A stretch of DNA of 64,000 bases from Phymatolithon calcareum (taxonomy: Eukaryota > Rhodophyta > Florideophyceae > Hapalidiales). The translations under genes were made by a program, and so were the position numbers. The stretch is taken from contig OZ345384.1 of the NCBI GenBank assembly GCA_977006965.1, forward strand, positions 620,001 to 684,000. The letters are read 5' to 3'. Under the pieces are notes generated by a model. It saw nothing but the letters and a program-made list of their open reading frames with translations, ran no database searches and was not told the origin of the DNA. Shown here in pieces: positions 43,435 through 54,519 of this stretch (position 1 is the first letter of the stretch; each line of letters starts with the position of its first letter).

Positions 43435-44340
43435 TCATGTTGTGACACAGTGCACCTTCTCAATAAATCCACTTAATTATGAAGAGGCCATCAGGAAGTC
43501 GTGATGGGCTCTTCACGTCAACGTTGTAGGTATTAAAACTGGGAGTGCTCCTGTGGCTTCACACTACAAAAAATTTAGGAAGTGTCCATCATCTACGGAC
43601 TATTGATAGAATCACGCAATCTTCTTCTTCTTCTTTAATGCAGGTTTCGGAAATGTCCTATAGAAACTTCCCATCCTTACGGCTACAGTAGGCATTAACA
43701 GATACGAGTGGTATTTGATGTCACAACAGCTCTAAGCCGCACAAAGTGCAGAGCTTCGGGGAGCTTAACATCTAAATCTCTACGCAGCCAATCTTCAGCC
43801 GCTGTCCTCCAAGGGGATGACTAGGGTTGGAAACTATTTAGGATGCTCACGGTAGCTGGTCATCTCGTTACCTTCTTTCATCTCCTTCTGTTCTCTCTCC
43901 CAGCTTCCTTGAGCATTGCGGCACACCAGTCAGGGCGTAATCCATGTACTACCAAACTACCAGAAGGTGATAGACTTCTCCAATGGGGAGGCCGGAGCAC
44001 AGCTCTTGCCTTTCTTAACGACGAGTCCCTGTATTAGAGACCAAGCGATATACTAGAATGAACAAGTTACGAAAAGCTGCTCCCGTGCAGTCTTAGGAGT
44101 GTTAATGAGGGCTTTCAAATAAACAACTAAACAGTTGCAAAAAAAGCCCTTGCAATTTGAAAAACCCTGCCTTGGAGAGGGGAAAAATTCCTGATTCTGC
44201 TCTTGTCTCCATCCTGTGACGCACATGTGCACGAGAAGCCGGACCGGTTATGATAGCCGGCCTGTATCAAATCCGCTTAAATTCGCGAGATTCCTTCGAA
44301 ATCCGACGACGGTGGGGGTGAGTCTCGCATTTCGAGCGTG
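43435..44340 (+). repeat. LINE tail and repeat shared with 22850-23460
   Basis: 43435-43486 is a minus-strand LINE 3' UTR (also at 31685-31745). 43690-44040 and 44140-44340 match the inverted copy at 22850-23460. A plus-strand LINE tail (GAGGGCTTTCAAATAAACAAC, 44060-44135) sits in between. The same tail is at 55340-55440. Confidence 0.55.
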
Positions 44341-44768
44341 GCGAGTGCTCGATTAGCCGAGTCCCCGGCGAGCGCGTTCGCGATCGCGCGAGCCATTTCC
44401 GGCTAGATTACCGCCGAAAATAAGCGTTTTGTGTAGCTCGATCGCTGTGGCCACTTGCGCCGGCGCGGACACGGGCGCCCCCGCCGGAAACTTGTCTTGT
44501 GTCGTTTGTGGTCCGTTCGGTCCGGTCAGCCTCTCTTCGATATCTGATCACGCAATCTACGAATGCATCCGAGATTCAAAACTCGGCATGCGTACACGGT
44601 GAAATTATGTTCCGTTTGAAGCAAGTTACAACGGCGGAAGAGGAGCGGACAGCGCAATTCGAAGGTGAAATGGCACACGGAACTGCAGTTCTACTCCGGC
44701 TTGCTTCGTCACTCCTGTTTCGCAAGTTTCGAAATTGCAGAGTTGCTTCTGAGCGAATATTTGTGAAC
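44340..44768 (+). mobile_element. Gypsy-like coding fragment
   Basis: SSVASARLAESPASAFAIARAISG resembles SSVATSRFDEFQASAFAIAQPIYDG on the minus strand at about 22855-22790. Further on FEGEMAHGTAVLLRL (about 44659-44706) matches 35503-35550. Target of element B insertion. Confidence 0.45.
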
Positions 44769-44897
44769 GGCTAAATATATTCAGTGTCAATAATTTTCAC
44801 GTCTGTGCCACAAATTTGAAAAAACAGCATGTTAGTTTCACTAATGGGGCCTTCCTGAAACACAAAATAAGACGCGACGTATTTGGGGAGTGGATGG

Positions 44898-45050
44898 ATG
44901 GATGGATTTCTGTTTTATTGAAGCTCCCTTAGTCAATTATCATTGCACCTGAGAGACTTTTCGCTGCGCTACAATCCTTCGCTTACGTTTTCATTTTGAT
45001 TTCGGACATTTTCTTTGGACGGTATCAACTGCCATTTCCAGCGTCTGTTT
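44898..45050 (-). mobile_element. LINE 3' end, minus strand
   Basis: Reverse complement of 28550-28690: the end of ORF2 (codons around AVDTVQRKC), AAGGGAGCTTCAATAAAACAGAAATCCAT. Confidence 0.75.
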
Positions 45051-45180
45051 ATTTGGGGAGTGCGTGACTAATTTTTGTGCTTTTTAACCCCTGTGTGATC
45101 TGAAACACAAAATTTTGCGCGCGTCATTGGTACTAAAGACTGTAATTCCCACCGCGGAAGTGGGTTGCAAGTTTCCACTT

Positions 45181-45341
45181 GCATGTGTGAGCGTGAAATG
45201 AGAGATGTGGCGCGCAATGGTCGGCTAGCGTTGGATCTGGGTGGCCATTTTCTGTTCTGCTTGCACGGCTCGACCGTATTGCCAGATCCAAAGCTAGCCG
45301 ACCGATGCGCGCCACATCTCTCATTTCACGCTCACGCATGC
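45181..45341. repeat. 60-bp inverted repeat with 41-nt spacer
   Basis: Arms 45181-45240 and 45282-45341 differ at about four positions. The arm includes GTGAGCGTGAAATGAGAGAT and GGTCGGCTAGC. RNA from either strand would fold into a long hairpin. It lies in the Harbinger-like element. Confidence 0.85.
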
Positions 45342-45835
45342 ACGTAAGAACATGAGTTTGGCGTTTGCTGTGCTTTTCGGGTCGTTTATTTGTTCATTTT
45401 GAGGGCGAGTCTTTTTGGGGTGAACCAAATTCTTACCACGTTTATACCGCAACTTAGCGTAGAAGCTAGCAGTCTATTTGGGTGTGAGTACGATCTCAAA
45501 ATTCCTCTTTACCGATGTTTCGTTACTGGGAGATGACAGAACGAATACACGACAAAAATTCAGAGACGCTACCAAAGACTTAGAGTTTGGATCTTCTCCC
45601 TAACAACAGCTACTGTACTGGCGTGCTTAATCGTCACAGTCGAGAGCATATCCAGTAATATCCGTGGTGGGAGTGTGTGCAGCGGCTGAGCGTCGATTTA
45701 AATGTTCGGTTTTCATGAGCAACCATGACTTGGGCATCGGTTTATTCATTCTACAATTAGACTATCACATGACATTCGTAACAAGGGATTGTATCCAAGA
45801 GCTTCAACGCTCAATTTTTCTTGTTGAGGGAAACC

Positions 45836-46240
45836 ATCATCATTTGCATTAATTGATCATGCCTCATATCCTCCCGCTCACGCCTCGCTCTCTCCTCCGC
45901 TCTCTGTTCTGCACGTTCTCTCAGCTCTTCCTATCTCTGCTCTGCACGCTCTTTCCGCTCTTCCTCTCGCTGTTCGGCACGATCCTTGCGCTCCACTTCT
46001 CGCCGGTTTTGATCTTGAACTATCTGTAACTTGAGAAGACTTGTCAACTCTCCACCATCGCTAGTTTCTCTTCGCATTCCGGATTACCGTCGATGCACCA
46101 AGAGACGCGGGAGGGCCTGCTGTATCTCTCGCGACGAATTGTTCCCGTTTTCACGCTCACGCACGGATACGCCATCATCATTACTGTCGCCATCTTCGTC
46201 ATCAATGCCTTGCGTGAGGTCTCAGATCCTGTGCTGCGCT
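45836..46240 (-). pseudogene. Broken coiled-coil ORF of the Harbinger-like element
   Basis: Minus-strand reading: an acidic linker DDEDGDSNDDGVSVRERENG, a stop, then SDGGELTSLLKLQIVQDQNRR and an Arg/Glu coiled coil (RKDRAEQREEERKERAEQR, then a stop, then EELRERAEQRAEERARRERE) ending in a Met-rich QLMQMMMVSLNKKN. This resembles the C-terminal half of the MYB/SANT-type second protein of Harbinger elements, by architecture only. Confidence 0.45.
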
Positions 46241-46700
46241 CGTGCCGAACGATAGGAGAGAAAGGGGGGGCTTATGAGGCATTAGCATGCAATAGACATG
46301 GATGGAAGCACAGGCTAAATCCTAGAAGCTTTGACTACTGCCCATGTCGGAGAGCGGGTTGATCGAATGCGAAAGGGAGATTGAACGGGATGGAGATAAA
46401 TGAGCGTGGAAGAAACAAGTTTCAGAGAGCGGAGTGCCAGCCGTCCCCAATTCACTGTAAATCTCGTTTTGGGACGGTACCAAATTTTTCTCACTAGGGG
46501 GTGGCTCTAGTGAGAAAAACTGCGTTTGCGACTGCACAAAACGTGACAGGTGCCCAAAACGTGACAGCTTTAGTACGCACAAATCTCGTTTTTGTGTTTT
46601 CTGGAAGGCCCCAATATTATACACAGCACTTTAGTGGCACAAATCGGAGAAACGATGGCTCAGTGTCACTAATCCTAAAAATGGATCTTCTGAGTCACGA

Positions 46701-46746
46701 AAAGCAAGGCAATAAGACACAAAATTGTGTCTTATTGCCTTGCTTT
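46701..46746. repeat. Perfect 22-bp inverted repeat, 2-nt loop
   Basis: AAAGCAAGGCAATAAGACACAA (46701-46722) is followed after two A by its exact complement (46725-46746). Element A has only a single AATAAGACAC at the equivalent place, so the hairpin is specific to element B. Confidence 0.8.
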
Positions 46747-46951
46747 CTTTCTTTCTTTATTGCAGAAGGCGCTAATTCAACGCCAGAACTTACCCTAGAG
46801 CAAGTTCTCATTGTTCAAATATTGGAGTATCTCTACGGGTCTCTCGCTGCACAGATCTTCAACCGTTTTGCCTCGCACTCTTCCGATGAATTGCCGTCTA
46901 GAGGCAGCCCGACCAGAACAGCGTATAATTAGGTGCTCCACTCTCTCCATG

Positions 46952-47101
46952 TTTTAGCCTTGGAAATCCATATGTTAGAAGAAATGATAGTGTAATGTGA
47001 TCTGATTGGGTAATGAGATGGCAGTATGAACGGGAAGCTGCTCTGGTGTTGGTGAATACCGGCGTTGAGGGCTTCTAAAATAAAAACCTACAATTTCCCC
47101 C
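46952..47101 (+). mobile_element. Very short LINE 3' copy ending in C run
   Basis: From TGGAAATCCATATG (46964) to CTACAATTTCCCCC it is nearly identical to 39745-39885. CACTCTCTCCATG before it (46939-46951) and CACTGTCTCCATG after it may be an imperfect TSD, with about 12 extra 5' bases. Confidence 0.75.
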
Positions 47102-47516
47102 ACTGTCTCCATGACGCCATGCGGGCACATCTTGCACACTGGGTCATAGAGTAGCGGTTCATCCTCGATGTGTCCATGGTGAAAGCATGCTACAATAGGA
47201 CAGAAATTCACCATAAGCTGGTGTAGTACCGCCTCTGCACGTCTCTGTGAGATGTGCGGATCTTTTGGGAGCGTAGGTAGAGTGAGTAGTTTGCTTCTGC
47301 ACGGCGGTTTGATAATGGATCGGACCGCTTCCAAAGTAAGAGGTATTGTTTGATGCAACACCAGATCCGATTCCAAAATTCCCCTCCGCGCCTGCCTTGC
47401 TTTAATTTTATGCCCATCGGAAAAAGTTTCTGAAAACTTTTCGAATATCATCTCATGTGAATATGTTTTCTCTATACTGCACCTATATCCGAGGAAGGAT
47501 GGAGCGGAGATACCAA

Positions 47517-50290
47517 ATCGTTTGCCCCCCCTTGGACATTCCGCAGCGACATAGAAGCGGCTATCAGGGATAGTCCAATTGGTAAGGCCCCTGGATGGGA
47601 CAAAATACAAACCGAAATGTTGAAAGTGGACCCAGTCCTAAGCACAAGAGTAATATTTGCGATTTGGGAAGCTTGTGGCCGATTGCAAACCACACCCTTG
47701 GCATGGAGAACAGCGGAAATTGTACCTATCTATAAGGATGGAGATACAGCACTGCCGACGAGCTACCGCCCAATCTCCCTCCTAAGCCACATGAGGAAGA
47801 TAATCGAAATGGCACAAGACAAGATGATCAGAAGGAAATTCAAGTTCCATATAACACAGTTGGGGTTCCAGAAACGAAAGGGCACTGAGCTGGCGCTTCT
47901 CCATGCTGAAGCCCTCCGACAATCAGGCCACAACTGCGTGGCAGTCTTAGATCTTAAAGCTGCCTACGTCTCCGTACCAAGGAATAAGCTTGCAGAGAGA
48001 ATAAGGAAGGTGCTGGAGCCAGAGATCGCCGAAATGGTTATTCCATTTCTGGATCCGTCATTCATACAGACGAGAGACGACGAGGATTCCGTGTGGTGCA
48101 CCATTGACAGGGGCGTTCCTCAGGGGTCCCCTCTCAGTCCGTGCCTGTATAATATCTTCATGGACACGTTTGCCGTTGCGCTAGACTCCATTCCGAAGAA
48201 TATCACAAACGAGCCCTGCAAAATGTTTGCAGACGACGTGAAATTGTCCGCATAATCAGTGGAAGGCCTCCAAATTATCCTTTATTTAGCCTCGAAGTGG
48301 GCACAGAGAAACGGTATGGTGTGGAACACCAAGAAAAGCGTAATCCTTTGGACCAAGGATACGGCAGGTCACAGCTTCCGGCTCTCAGGGCGGCGGCTAA
48401 AGACTCTCCGGGTGGTAAATACCTCGGGGTAACACTAACGGAACAGGGAGTCTCAGACACCAAACTGACAGACAGGATCAAGAAATCCAAAAAAGTGATT
48501 GGATATCTCCGACGGCTGGGCGTGTTTACTAATGGTGTCCATCCCGCGAGGGCGATTAGGCTGTACAAATCACTTGTGCAGTCAAGATGGAAATATGCTC
48601 TTCTGTCGGTAAAAATCAGAAACTTAGAATAGCAACTTGTTGCCAACTGGCGAAAGTTGCCCCCACTCGGCTGCGTAAGGATTCTTGTTGAGAAACAAGT
48701 TGGTAGTTTCTCCTTTATTGCTTGATTAACTTTTTCTACTCGGGCAGACCTAGTGTCCGCTTATATACTACTTTAAACACTATCATACTGAGGAATAAAA
48801 CCTGTCTAAAAGCTTCCCCAGATGTTTCTAGTAACATCGAAAAGGTTCTAGAAACCACTATGTAAAAACTCTAGAAGTCACTAAGTAAATTCTAGATACT
48901 ACAGGAATAATCCTTCGGCTCTATTTGGACAGGATCAGCCTTCAAGTATCGATACATTATTCTATTTAACTAGTTTAAACTATAGTCCAGTAGTATCCTA
49001 ACAACTGTACAAATTGATCTAAAGTACTCTGCGTACTGTATTAGAGTTGTGTACTAGAGTGTAAACCATTTGGTGTTATGTACACTTCTTATGTAAGTAC
49101 AATTGTTATAGACAACCCAAACTGATAGTATTATCAAAGTAAAAAAGTATAAAGGATATTAAAAGTATGCTTTGCACATGTCCTATATTCGGAAAGTGGG
49201 ACATACGAAAGATACATAGAAGTAAAGAAAATATAATATTGGAATCCGTAACTGTTCATATCACGAGATAAATACGAGCTTCTGTTTAAAAGAAACTCCA
49301 TATGTACATACAAATATTAGTAATACAATAATAGGATTTTAGACTAACAACCGATAGTTATGGAGAAGTAACTATTCAAATTTTGAACAACATCTTCACC
49401 TCTCTCCTTGGACCGCGAAGGTGGCCTCGGAAGTCAGGAAGGTTGAATCTATGTTTTTCGGGCAAATCCTTGGGAAGCCAGGAAAAAGAAGCATAGACAG
49501 GTGCAGGGCCATGTGCCGAATACTCCAACCCAAGGGAAGAAGAGACGTCCTTGCAAGACGATTTGTGCAGAGATTGATAAGAAGACGCGATGCGCTGATA
49601 TCTGGTCCAACAACAGAGATCGCGAAAAAGGAACGTCAAGAAGCGGAGAGAGATATTGTCCATGCGAAAGTGAATGGTTTCCTGTGCGAAGCAGGAAACG
49701 AATCGATAGCTACGACAAACATCAAGAAATACCAAAGAAACAAGATACAGGAGGCCGCAGAGGATGCGGAAAAGTCGAGAAAACGACCTATACCGCACGC
49801 GAAAGCGTCGTTACCGCCGCGCCTTCTCTTGAAGTCAAGAAGACATAGAACACTTGCCATCAAGTGGTCATTTGGGATGTTCCCTCCAATGAGCACCTCT
49901 ACCCTTATTGAACTCACCGGCCAATGTGGAAAAGATGATAAATGGCCTCGCAAGGGACAGACTCTCCAAATAAGACAGCGCCTGGACTAAGCGAGCACTC
50001 GACGAGCTCCTAACCATGTTTCAGGCTGTGGACAAGTACGTTCTACCCGCAAATTGAAATTACAGCGTGCCACAGGACAGGGGAGTAACTTTCGCCCTCG
50101 AGGTGCCGATGGAGACCAGAGGTGGGTTATTGTAGTCCACTGAGTCGTGTTACACCAACAAGAAAAGAAAACCCCTCCAGGACAGAATCTAGCCAAAACC
50201 CCTTGGCCTTAGGAAAGTTGACCCGAGCGTCAGCAGATGCGTTGGTAACTTTTAAACAAAAAATACCTTTCTTCTTCTTCTTCTTTACTG
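47517..50290 (+). mobile_element. LINE ORF2 copy with RT, interrupted by a solo LTR
   Basis: Frame opens near WTFRSDIEAAI and IGKAPGWDKIQTEML (KAPGxDxI, RT start, about 47585). Frame 47617-48255 contains SYRPISLLSH, VLDLKAAYVSV (motif A), RGVPQGSPLSPCLYN (motif B) and FADDVKL (motif C, 48225), then a TAA at 48253. The thumb follows at 48297-48600. After the LTR the frame resumes at 49397 with HLSPWTAKV, continues to LKSRRHRTLAIKWSFGMFPP and stops at 49990. The 3' UTR ends GTAACTTTTAAACAAAAAAT and (CTT)n at 50290. It lacks the endonuclease. 47101-47517 is not explained (a minus-strand frame there has a CP..C..H..C pattern). Confidence 0.85.
48604..49392. mobile_element. Solo LTR, 789 bp, 5-bp TSD
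   Basis: It begins TGTCGG and ends ACAACA (TG..CA termini) and is flanked by TCTTC at 48599-48603 and 49393-49397. Deleting it with one TCTTC rejoins the LINE frame as WKYALHLSPWTAK, which aligns to WEYAIHLTPWTNS of the 38-kb LINE. It is AT-rich, with TTATATACTA near 48762 as a possible TATA box. The parental family is not otherwise seen in the window. Confidence 0.9.
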
Positions 50291-50879
50291 CACGCAGCGA
50301 ATGCTGAGAGTTAATGCACCTCCGAATGCAGTAGTGATTACGGCTGTATTGAGAACCTGCTGTTGGTGCAGAGACAGTACATGCCTCTCCACTTGCAGAA
50401 AGGAATCCTCGCTCCAATGGACAAGAATGGGACACACGAGAAACCGGGAAACTATCGCTAAGCGAGTAAATTATCACGACTGTTATCGATAAGAAGCTGG
50501 TTCTGGTTGGAATCGAATCCTATTTCGAGCGGCAGAAAGAGAAGAAGGAGTGTTTTCCTACTTACCTTTCACAAATAAATACCTGTCCTAATCTAAGTAG
50601 AAGATAATTCAGAAATAAAGCACTTCTTTGCAAGCCCCATCGGTGAGAAAGCAGTTTACATAAATAAATGAAGCTAGTCGACCTGCGAGTTAACCAATGG
50701 TACTGTTCACCATCTTCTAGAAACTTAATTTAGCAGAAACTATTGTTCCTCGGGAATGTTCTGCTCCATATTGCATTTAATTGACCACCCAGAGCCGTTA
50801 ATCATGCTTGCAGATTTGCGAGAGCTTTGCCAGTGACGACAGAACACTACTGCAAAAGACCGAGTACATGCTTGGGGCT

Positions 50880-51376
50880 CAGATAGAATACCAGACATAG
50901 GAATAGACCCGCACTAGTGAGGGGAGCACCTGAGGAAGCCTAAAGATATCGCCGGGATGGAGACCAGAGAGCCGTTCGGTGAAGCGGTAAAGCATATCCA
51001 AACAAACCAATCTTCGCAAGCACTTCGATCGAAATTTCTGGAAATGGAAGGAGACCGCCTAGAATCGAAGCGGAAAAGAAAGATACCCTACGACAAAACA
51101 AGAGAATTGCCAGCAATCCTCAAGTTCCCCAAGGTGAAGCACAGACAACTCGCGCTGCAGTATGCCTGTGGCAGATTCCCACAGGTGTCAACAACAAGTA
51201 TGACTGAAGAATTCGGCAGTAGAGCCAGAGAGCATATGGAGACCCTTGAACGCACGCTAGCAGGGTACGAACTCGAAGGAGAAAAACGACTGGAAACAGA
51301 AAAGGCACTAGATGAGCTCTTACTATTTAGCAAGACACTCATAGAACGCATGGAGAACGAAGAAGGCCTGTATTAA
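50880..51376 (+). mobile_element. Retro tail and LINE ORF2 C-terminus
   Basis: 50880-50945 is the AGATAGAATRCCAGACATA tail block. Frame 50957-51376 encodes a LINE C-terminus (KVKHRQLALQYACGRFPQVS) similar to 8270-8620. Two further tail copies follow at 51515-51575 and 51592-51650 in tandem. Confidence 0.65.
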
Positions 51377-52111
51377 TCGGCAGAATGCAAGGCAAAAAGT
51401 GGTCGAGTCCAAGCACCAACAATACCGTAGAGGACTGAGATAGGACTACTTTGAGTCCTGAGTTTTCCCGTCTGCGATTCTAGTGGACGTTTTGTGAGCT
51501 ACACAAAGGTAGGTAGCACCAGAGGAAGCCTTGCCCATATCTTCGGAAGTCTGTGGGGCTTTTAAATAAACTTGAAAGGAAAAAAAAACCTGAGGAAGCC
51601 TTGCTCGCACATTCGTATGACTGTTGGGCTTTAAAAAATTGCAATGAAAAAAGTACTGCAAAAGATTGAAACATACGGTTTATCCACGTTATGATATGGG
51701 TCAGTTCGACTTTGTCGTGATTAGACTGTAACAAATCTACACATCACCACCCAACGAGCATCATATAGATTCTGATTACTTTATGCACAAGCACCTAGAT
51801 CTTGCGAAACATGGACTCGGCAAGGAGTATTACCCCTTGCCAAATTTTGACAAGATGAATAGACTTTTCAATAACTATTTCCGTGAAATTGTACAATTCT
51901 TCTTCTGTAATTTTTATTCACAGTCGAACCGTTTGGAAGATTAGTGACACTGAGATGAACTTTTGGAAAATAGGGACTCCAACGCACTGCTTTTCAGATT
52001 AGTGACACTGACGAGTACTTTTTTAAAGTAGTGACGCTGATGTTCCTTTTTCGCGATTAGTGACACAGACGCGAGAATTAGAGACATTGAAAATATACGT
52101 CCTTTGTGACT

Positions 52112-53035
52112 TCACCTGGAAGTGAGAATCTTCAGCGGTCATATCACTTACATTCAAACTGAGTTCTCTTGTCGTTTTTTCTGAAAGGAGAATAGTTGGA
52201 TTTCTAAAGAGTTGAGGACGTGAACCAAAAATGACAAAAGTCAGAACATCGACCGCTTTGCCATCATTTCAGTTCGTTGCGGTTCAGACAAAGGGTCATT
52301 TTTGTACTTTGTGTAGGAACTTCCAACCGCAAACGGCGTGTTTACTCGCGTCTACAATAAGTCGTATGTGCGCCCTCATCCGGGGCAACAGATGTGTGAA
52401 GTGTACTCGCATCTGGCCCTCGTGAGTGCAATAGACCCTCGGGCCTTATAGTATGCTTTCGGGCCTAGTAATCTAAGGTTTTTCATACATGTATGTCATT
52501 TTTTATCCCGACTTACGGCGGGGACACATGTCTTTACTATATTTTTACAGGATATGCACATACCCTTGATATTTCTTTATTTCGGCCCTGAAGTTGGCGA
52601 TGCACACATGTACTGTGCACCGTCCTTTGCGCTCAAAATTCCCTCAATAGCTCGGTTCTCGTCCTTTGATGTCAAATCTAAATAAGTCCTATTGCTACTC
52701 GGAAACCTTCCTGAACAAGCCACCATAGACGTGGTAATGTCGCCTTGCGCATAAGACCGGGAACTACACGCACCGTCAACTCTGCATCCCAAGAAATTCT
52801 TCATCGGTCTTGACTCGATATTTTCAACGTTAGTTCTCCGGCCCCAGACACGGTTCTGACAATGAAGTTGTGCAGGTGCAGAAATTTGCAGAGTTTCTCT
52901 CAGGTCAATTCCTTTATTATTCTTTCTTGGTGACGTGGAGCTTCGAGAGCTTATCCCAAGATTGGTGAGACTATGAAGGATATATTTAGCCGGCGTATAA
53001 ACATCCGGCCCACAGAGCACCTATTTTCTCACCGT
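52112..53035. other. Uncharacterised, minus-strand frame 52577-53020
   Basis: The 147-codon minus-strand frame is hydrophilic and I do not recognise it. Nothing else is evident between element B and the next LINE. Confidence 0.3.
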
Positions 53036-53711
53036 GTACGAGTTGCGTACACTGGGAGTGTTCAAGAAAGGGCTGAGCATACAGAAGTGTATTTTTTCTA
53101 GCATCATTAGTTTGTTCATCGCTTGTTTCACTTCTATCATTCGTCTGTGGTTGCGTTAGGTTGAGTTGAAGGGATTCCAGCAGCCTCGTTGCTAGTTCGT
53201 CGCAGTTGTCGATATATGCCGAGGGATTTCGCGGAGGGAAGAGGCCGAAAAATCAATTGACTGCCCAAAGTCTGTGTTTTCTCGACTTGATTTGGACTAC
53301 GGGGTTTGGATTCTCGCCCATATCAACGGCGATTTTGCGTTTTTTGGTCTTCTCCATCTCGCTCCATGCCCAATAGATTCGCAATTTTTCATCCTTTCGG
53401 GTGACCTTCCCTTCCACGGCCCCCTTCGCTGGGACATTCAACAGTTCGTCCTCTTGGAGGTATCGAATATCCCTCTGTGCCTGTGCTAAGTCCTCATCCT
53501 TGCCCTCGTAGTTCTTGATTCTCTCCAGGTTCCGTTTGGCATGCAGGAGTCGCAGCGCAAAGTGGTCTCCTAATATCTTGCGCCTCAGCTCTGGTGGTGT
53601 GATTCTGCATAGCGTTCGCATTCGATCATTATTCCGCTTCGCAAAATGGCCAAATATTATACTAATCGAGGAAAGAGACGCTGACGAACTGCAGTGGGTT
53701 ATTCGAGACAT
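53036..53711 (-). mobile_element. LINE ORF2 C-terminus, minus strand
   Basis: Frame 53711-53253 has MRTLCRITPPELRRKILGDHF, DIRYLQEDELL and VVQIKSRKHRLWAVN, the same family as 39200-39590, continuing after a stop toward 53036. Confidence 0.75.
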
Positions 53712-54515
53712 AACGGTAAAGTTACATTAGGACGTTTTCGAGACGGCGCTGACTTTCCTCAATCAGGTGTGAGCAAATCGTTGCGTTCCGTACAATCTGC
53801 CGGGATCAACACCGGCGATCATCAGACCCCCGGAAACACGACACCGCCAATTAGTGGTAAAGTGGGCATTCTGTCGGTTCCCCCCAATGAGCACATCATT
53901 TCTCACAGGGTGATACTGTACCAATCCTCATGAACAATCTGGAAGAATACCTTGGAAGACATCAACTGACCTAAGAGGAGATTAATAACCCGGAAAAAGC
54001 TCCAGACAAGCTACTCTTCTTCACTATCGTCGTTTTCGACAATATGGAAAAGACAAGGCGTCACTTGAGCTGCGACCCTGAGCGCCAAAGGATATCTGAC
54101 CAGTGGACTCCAAGCTTTTCCGTCCACCCTTTCCCGGGAAGGGTTTTGCAGCTCGGGTACGCGTTAACCCCGATTACACAGACTGAATAGATGATTCGAA
54201 GTTACAAGAGCGTAGCTGCTGAAACGTATCTCTCTTGCAGTCTCATGAGTGCTTCAAACCCGCGACTCAAGACAGTGGAATATTTTTCCCCTTCGAGGCT
54301 CTAAGCCAGAGGTAGGTTTTGGTATTTGCGCCAGATCGTGTCGAAATCGACCACGCTAACATGTAAGAACGATAGACCCTGTTTGTGGCCCAATGGCCTT
54401 CGCAAAGTTGCCCCAAGCGTCTGCAGATGCGTTGGTAACTTTTAAATAAAAAACTTACACTTCTTCTTCTTCATGAGTGCTTCTGAGGGTGCTAAATGAA
54501 ATTCAAATCTTGCAT
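53700..54515 (+). mobile_element. Decayed LINE C-terminus and 3' UTR
   Basis: Same family as 8225-8850: STPAIIR, RHRQL and WAFCRFPPMST in shifting frames, then AGTGGACTCCAAGCTTTTCC in the 3' UTR. Split near its end by the insertion below. Confidence 0.7.
54256..54470 (+). mobile_element. LINE 3' insertion with 13-bp TSD
   Basis: TCATGAGTGCTTC at 54243-54255 and 54471-54483 brackets 215 bp ending TTGGTAACTTTTAAATAAAAAACTTACA and a CTT tail, sister of 32936-33029. Confidence 0.9.
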
Positions 54516-54519
54516 TCGT

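Larger units (their letters stand above)
44846..46612. mobile_element. PIF/Harbinger-like element, 3-bp TSD AAT
   Basis: GGGGCCTTCCTGAAACACAAAA at the left end pairs with GGGGCCTTCCAGAAAACACAAAA read inward from the right end. AAT flanks both sides (44843-44845, 46613-46615). Taking it out rejoins the GTGTCACTAAT array of element B, confirming the borders. A 3-bp duplication and G-rich termini fit PIF/Harbinger. It contains a LINE 3' copy (44898-45050, -), a 60-bp foldback and a coiled-coil ORF remnant. No transposase. Confidence 0.75.
44769..52102. mobile_element. Mutator-like DNA element B (7.3 kb with nested insertions)
   Basis: The left end GGCTAAATATATTCAGTGTC and the right end (reverse complement GGACGTATATTTTCAATGTC) match the two ends of element A, with the same iterated GTGTCACTAAT motif (44780-44845 continued at 46613-46700; right side 51935-52085). 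Flanks are TTTGTGAAC (44760-44768) and TTTGTGACT (52103-52111), 7 of 9 identical, consistent with an older insertion. The interior holds a Harbinger-like element, several LINEs, and stretches without recognised genes (46750-46950, 50300-50880, 51650-51900). No transposase seen. Confidence 0.7.

Noticed and set aside
45133-45347. Similar small proteins on both strands (EREMRDVAR)
   Set aside because: The similarity is produced by the 60-bp inverted repeat, not by paralogous genes.
47101-47130. ACTGTCTCCATG after the C-run LINE copy as an exact TSD
   Set aside because: It differs by one base from the upstream CTCTCTCCATG and is offset by about 12 bases from the LINE start, so I list it only as possible.
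46975-47610. 211-codon minus-strand frame
   Set aside because: Its end runs through a plus-strand LINE tail. The CP..C..H..C pattern in the middle is too short to assign and could be chance.
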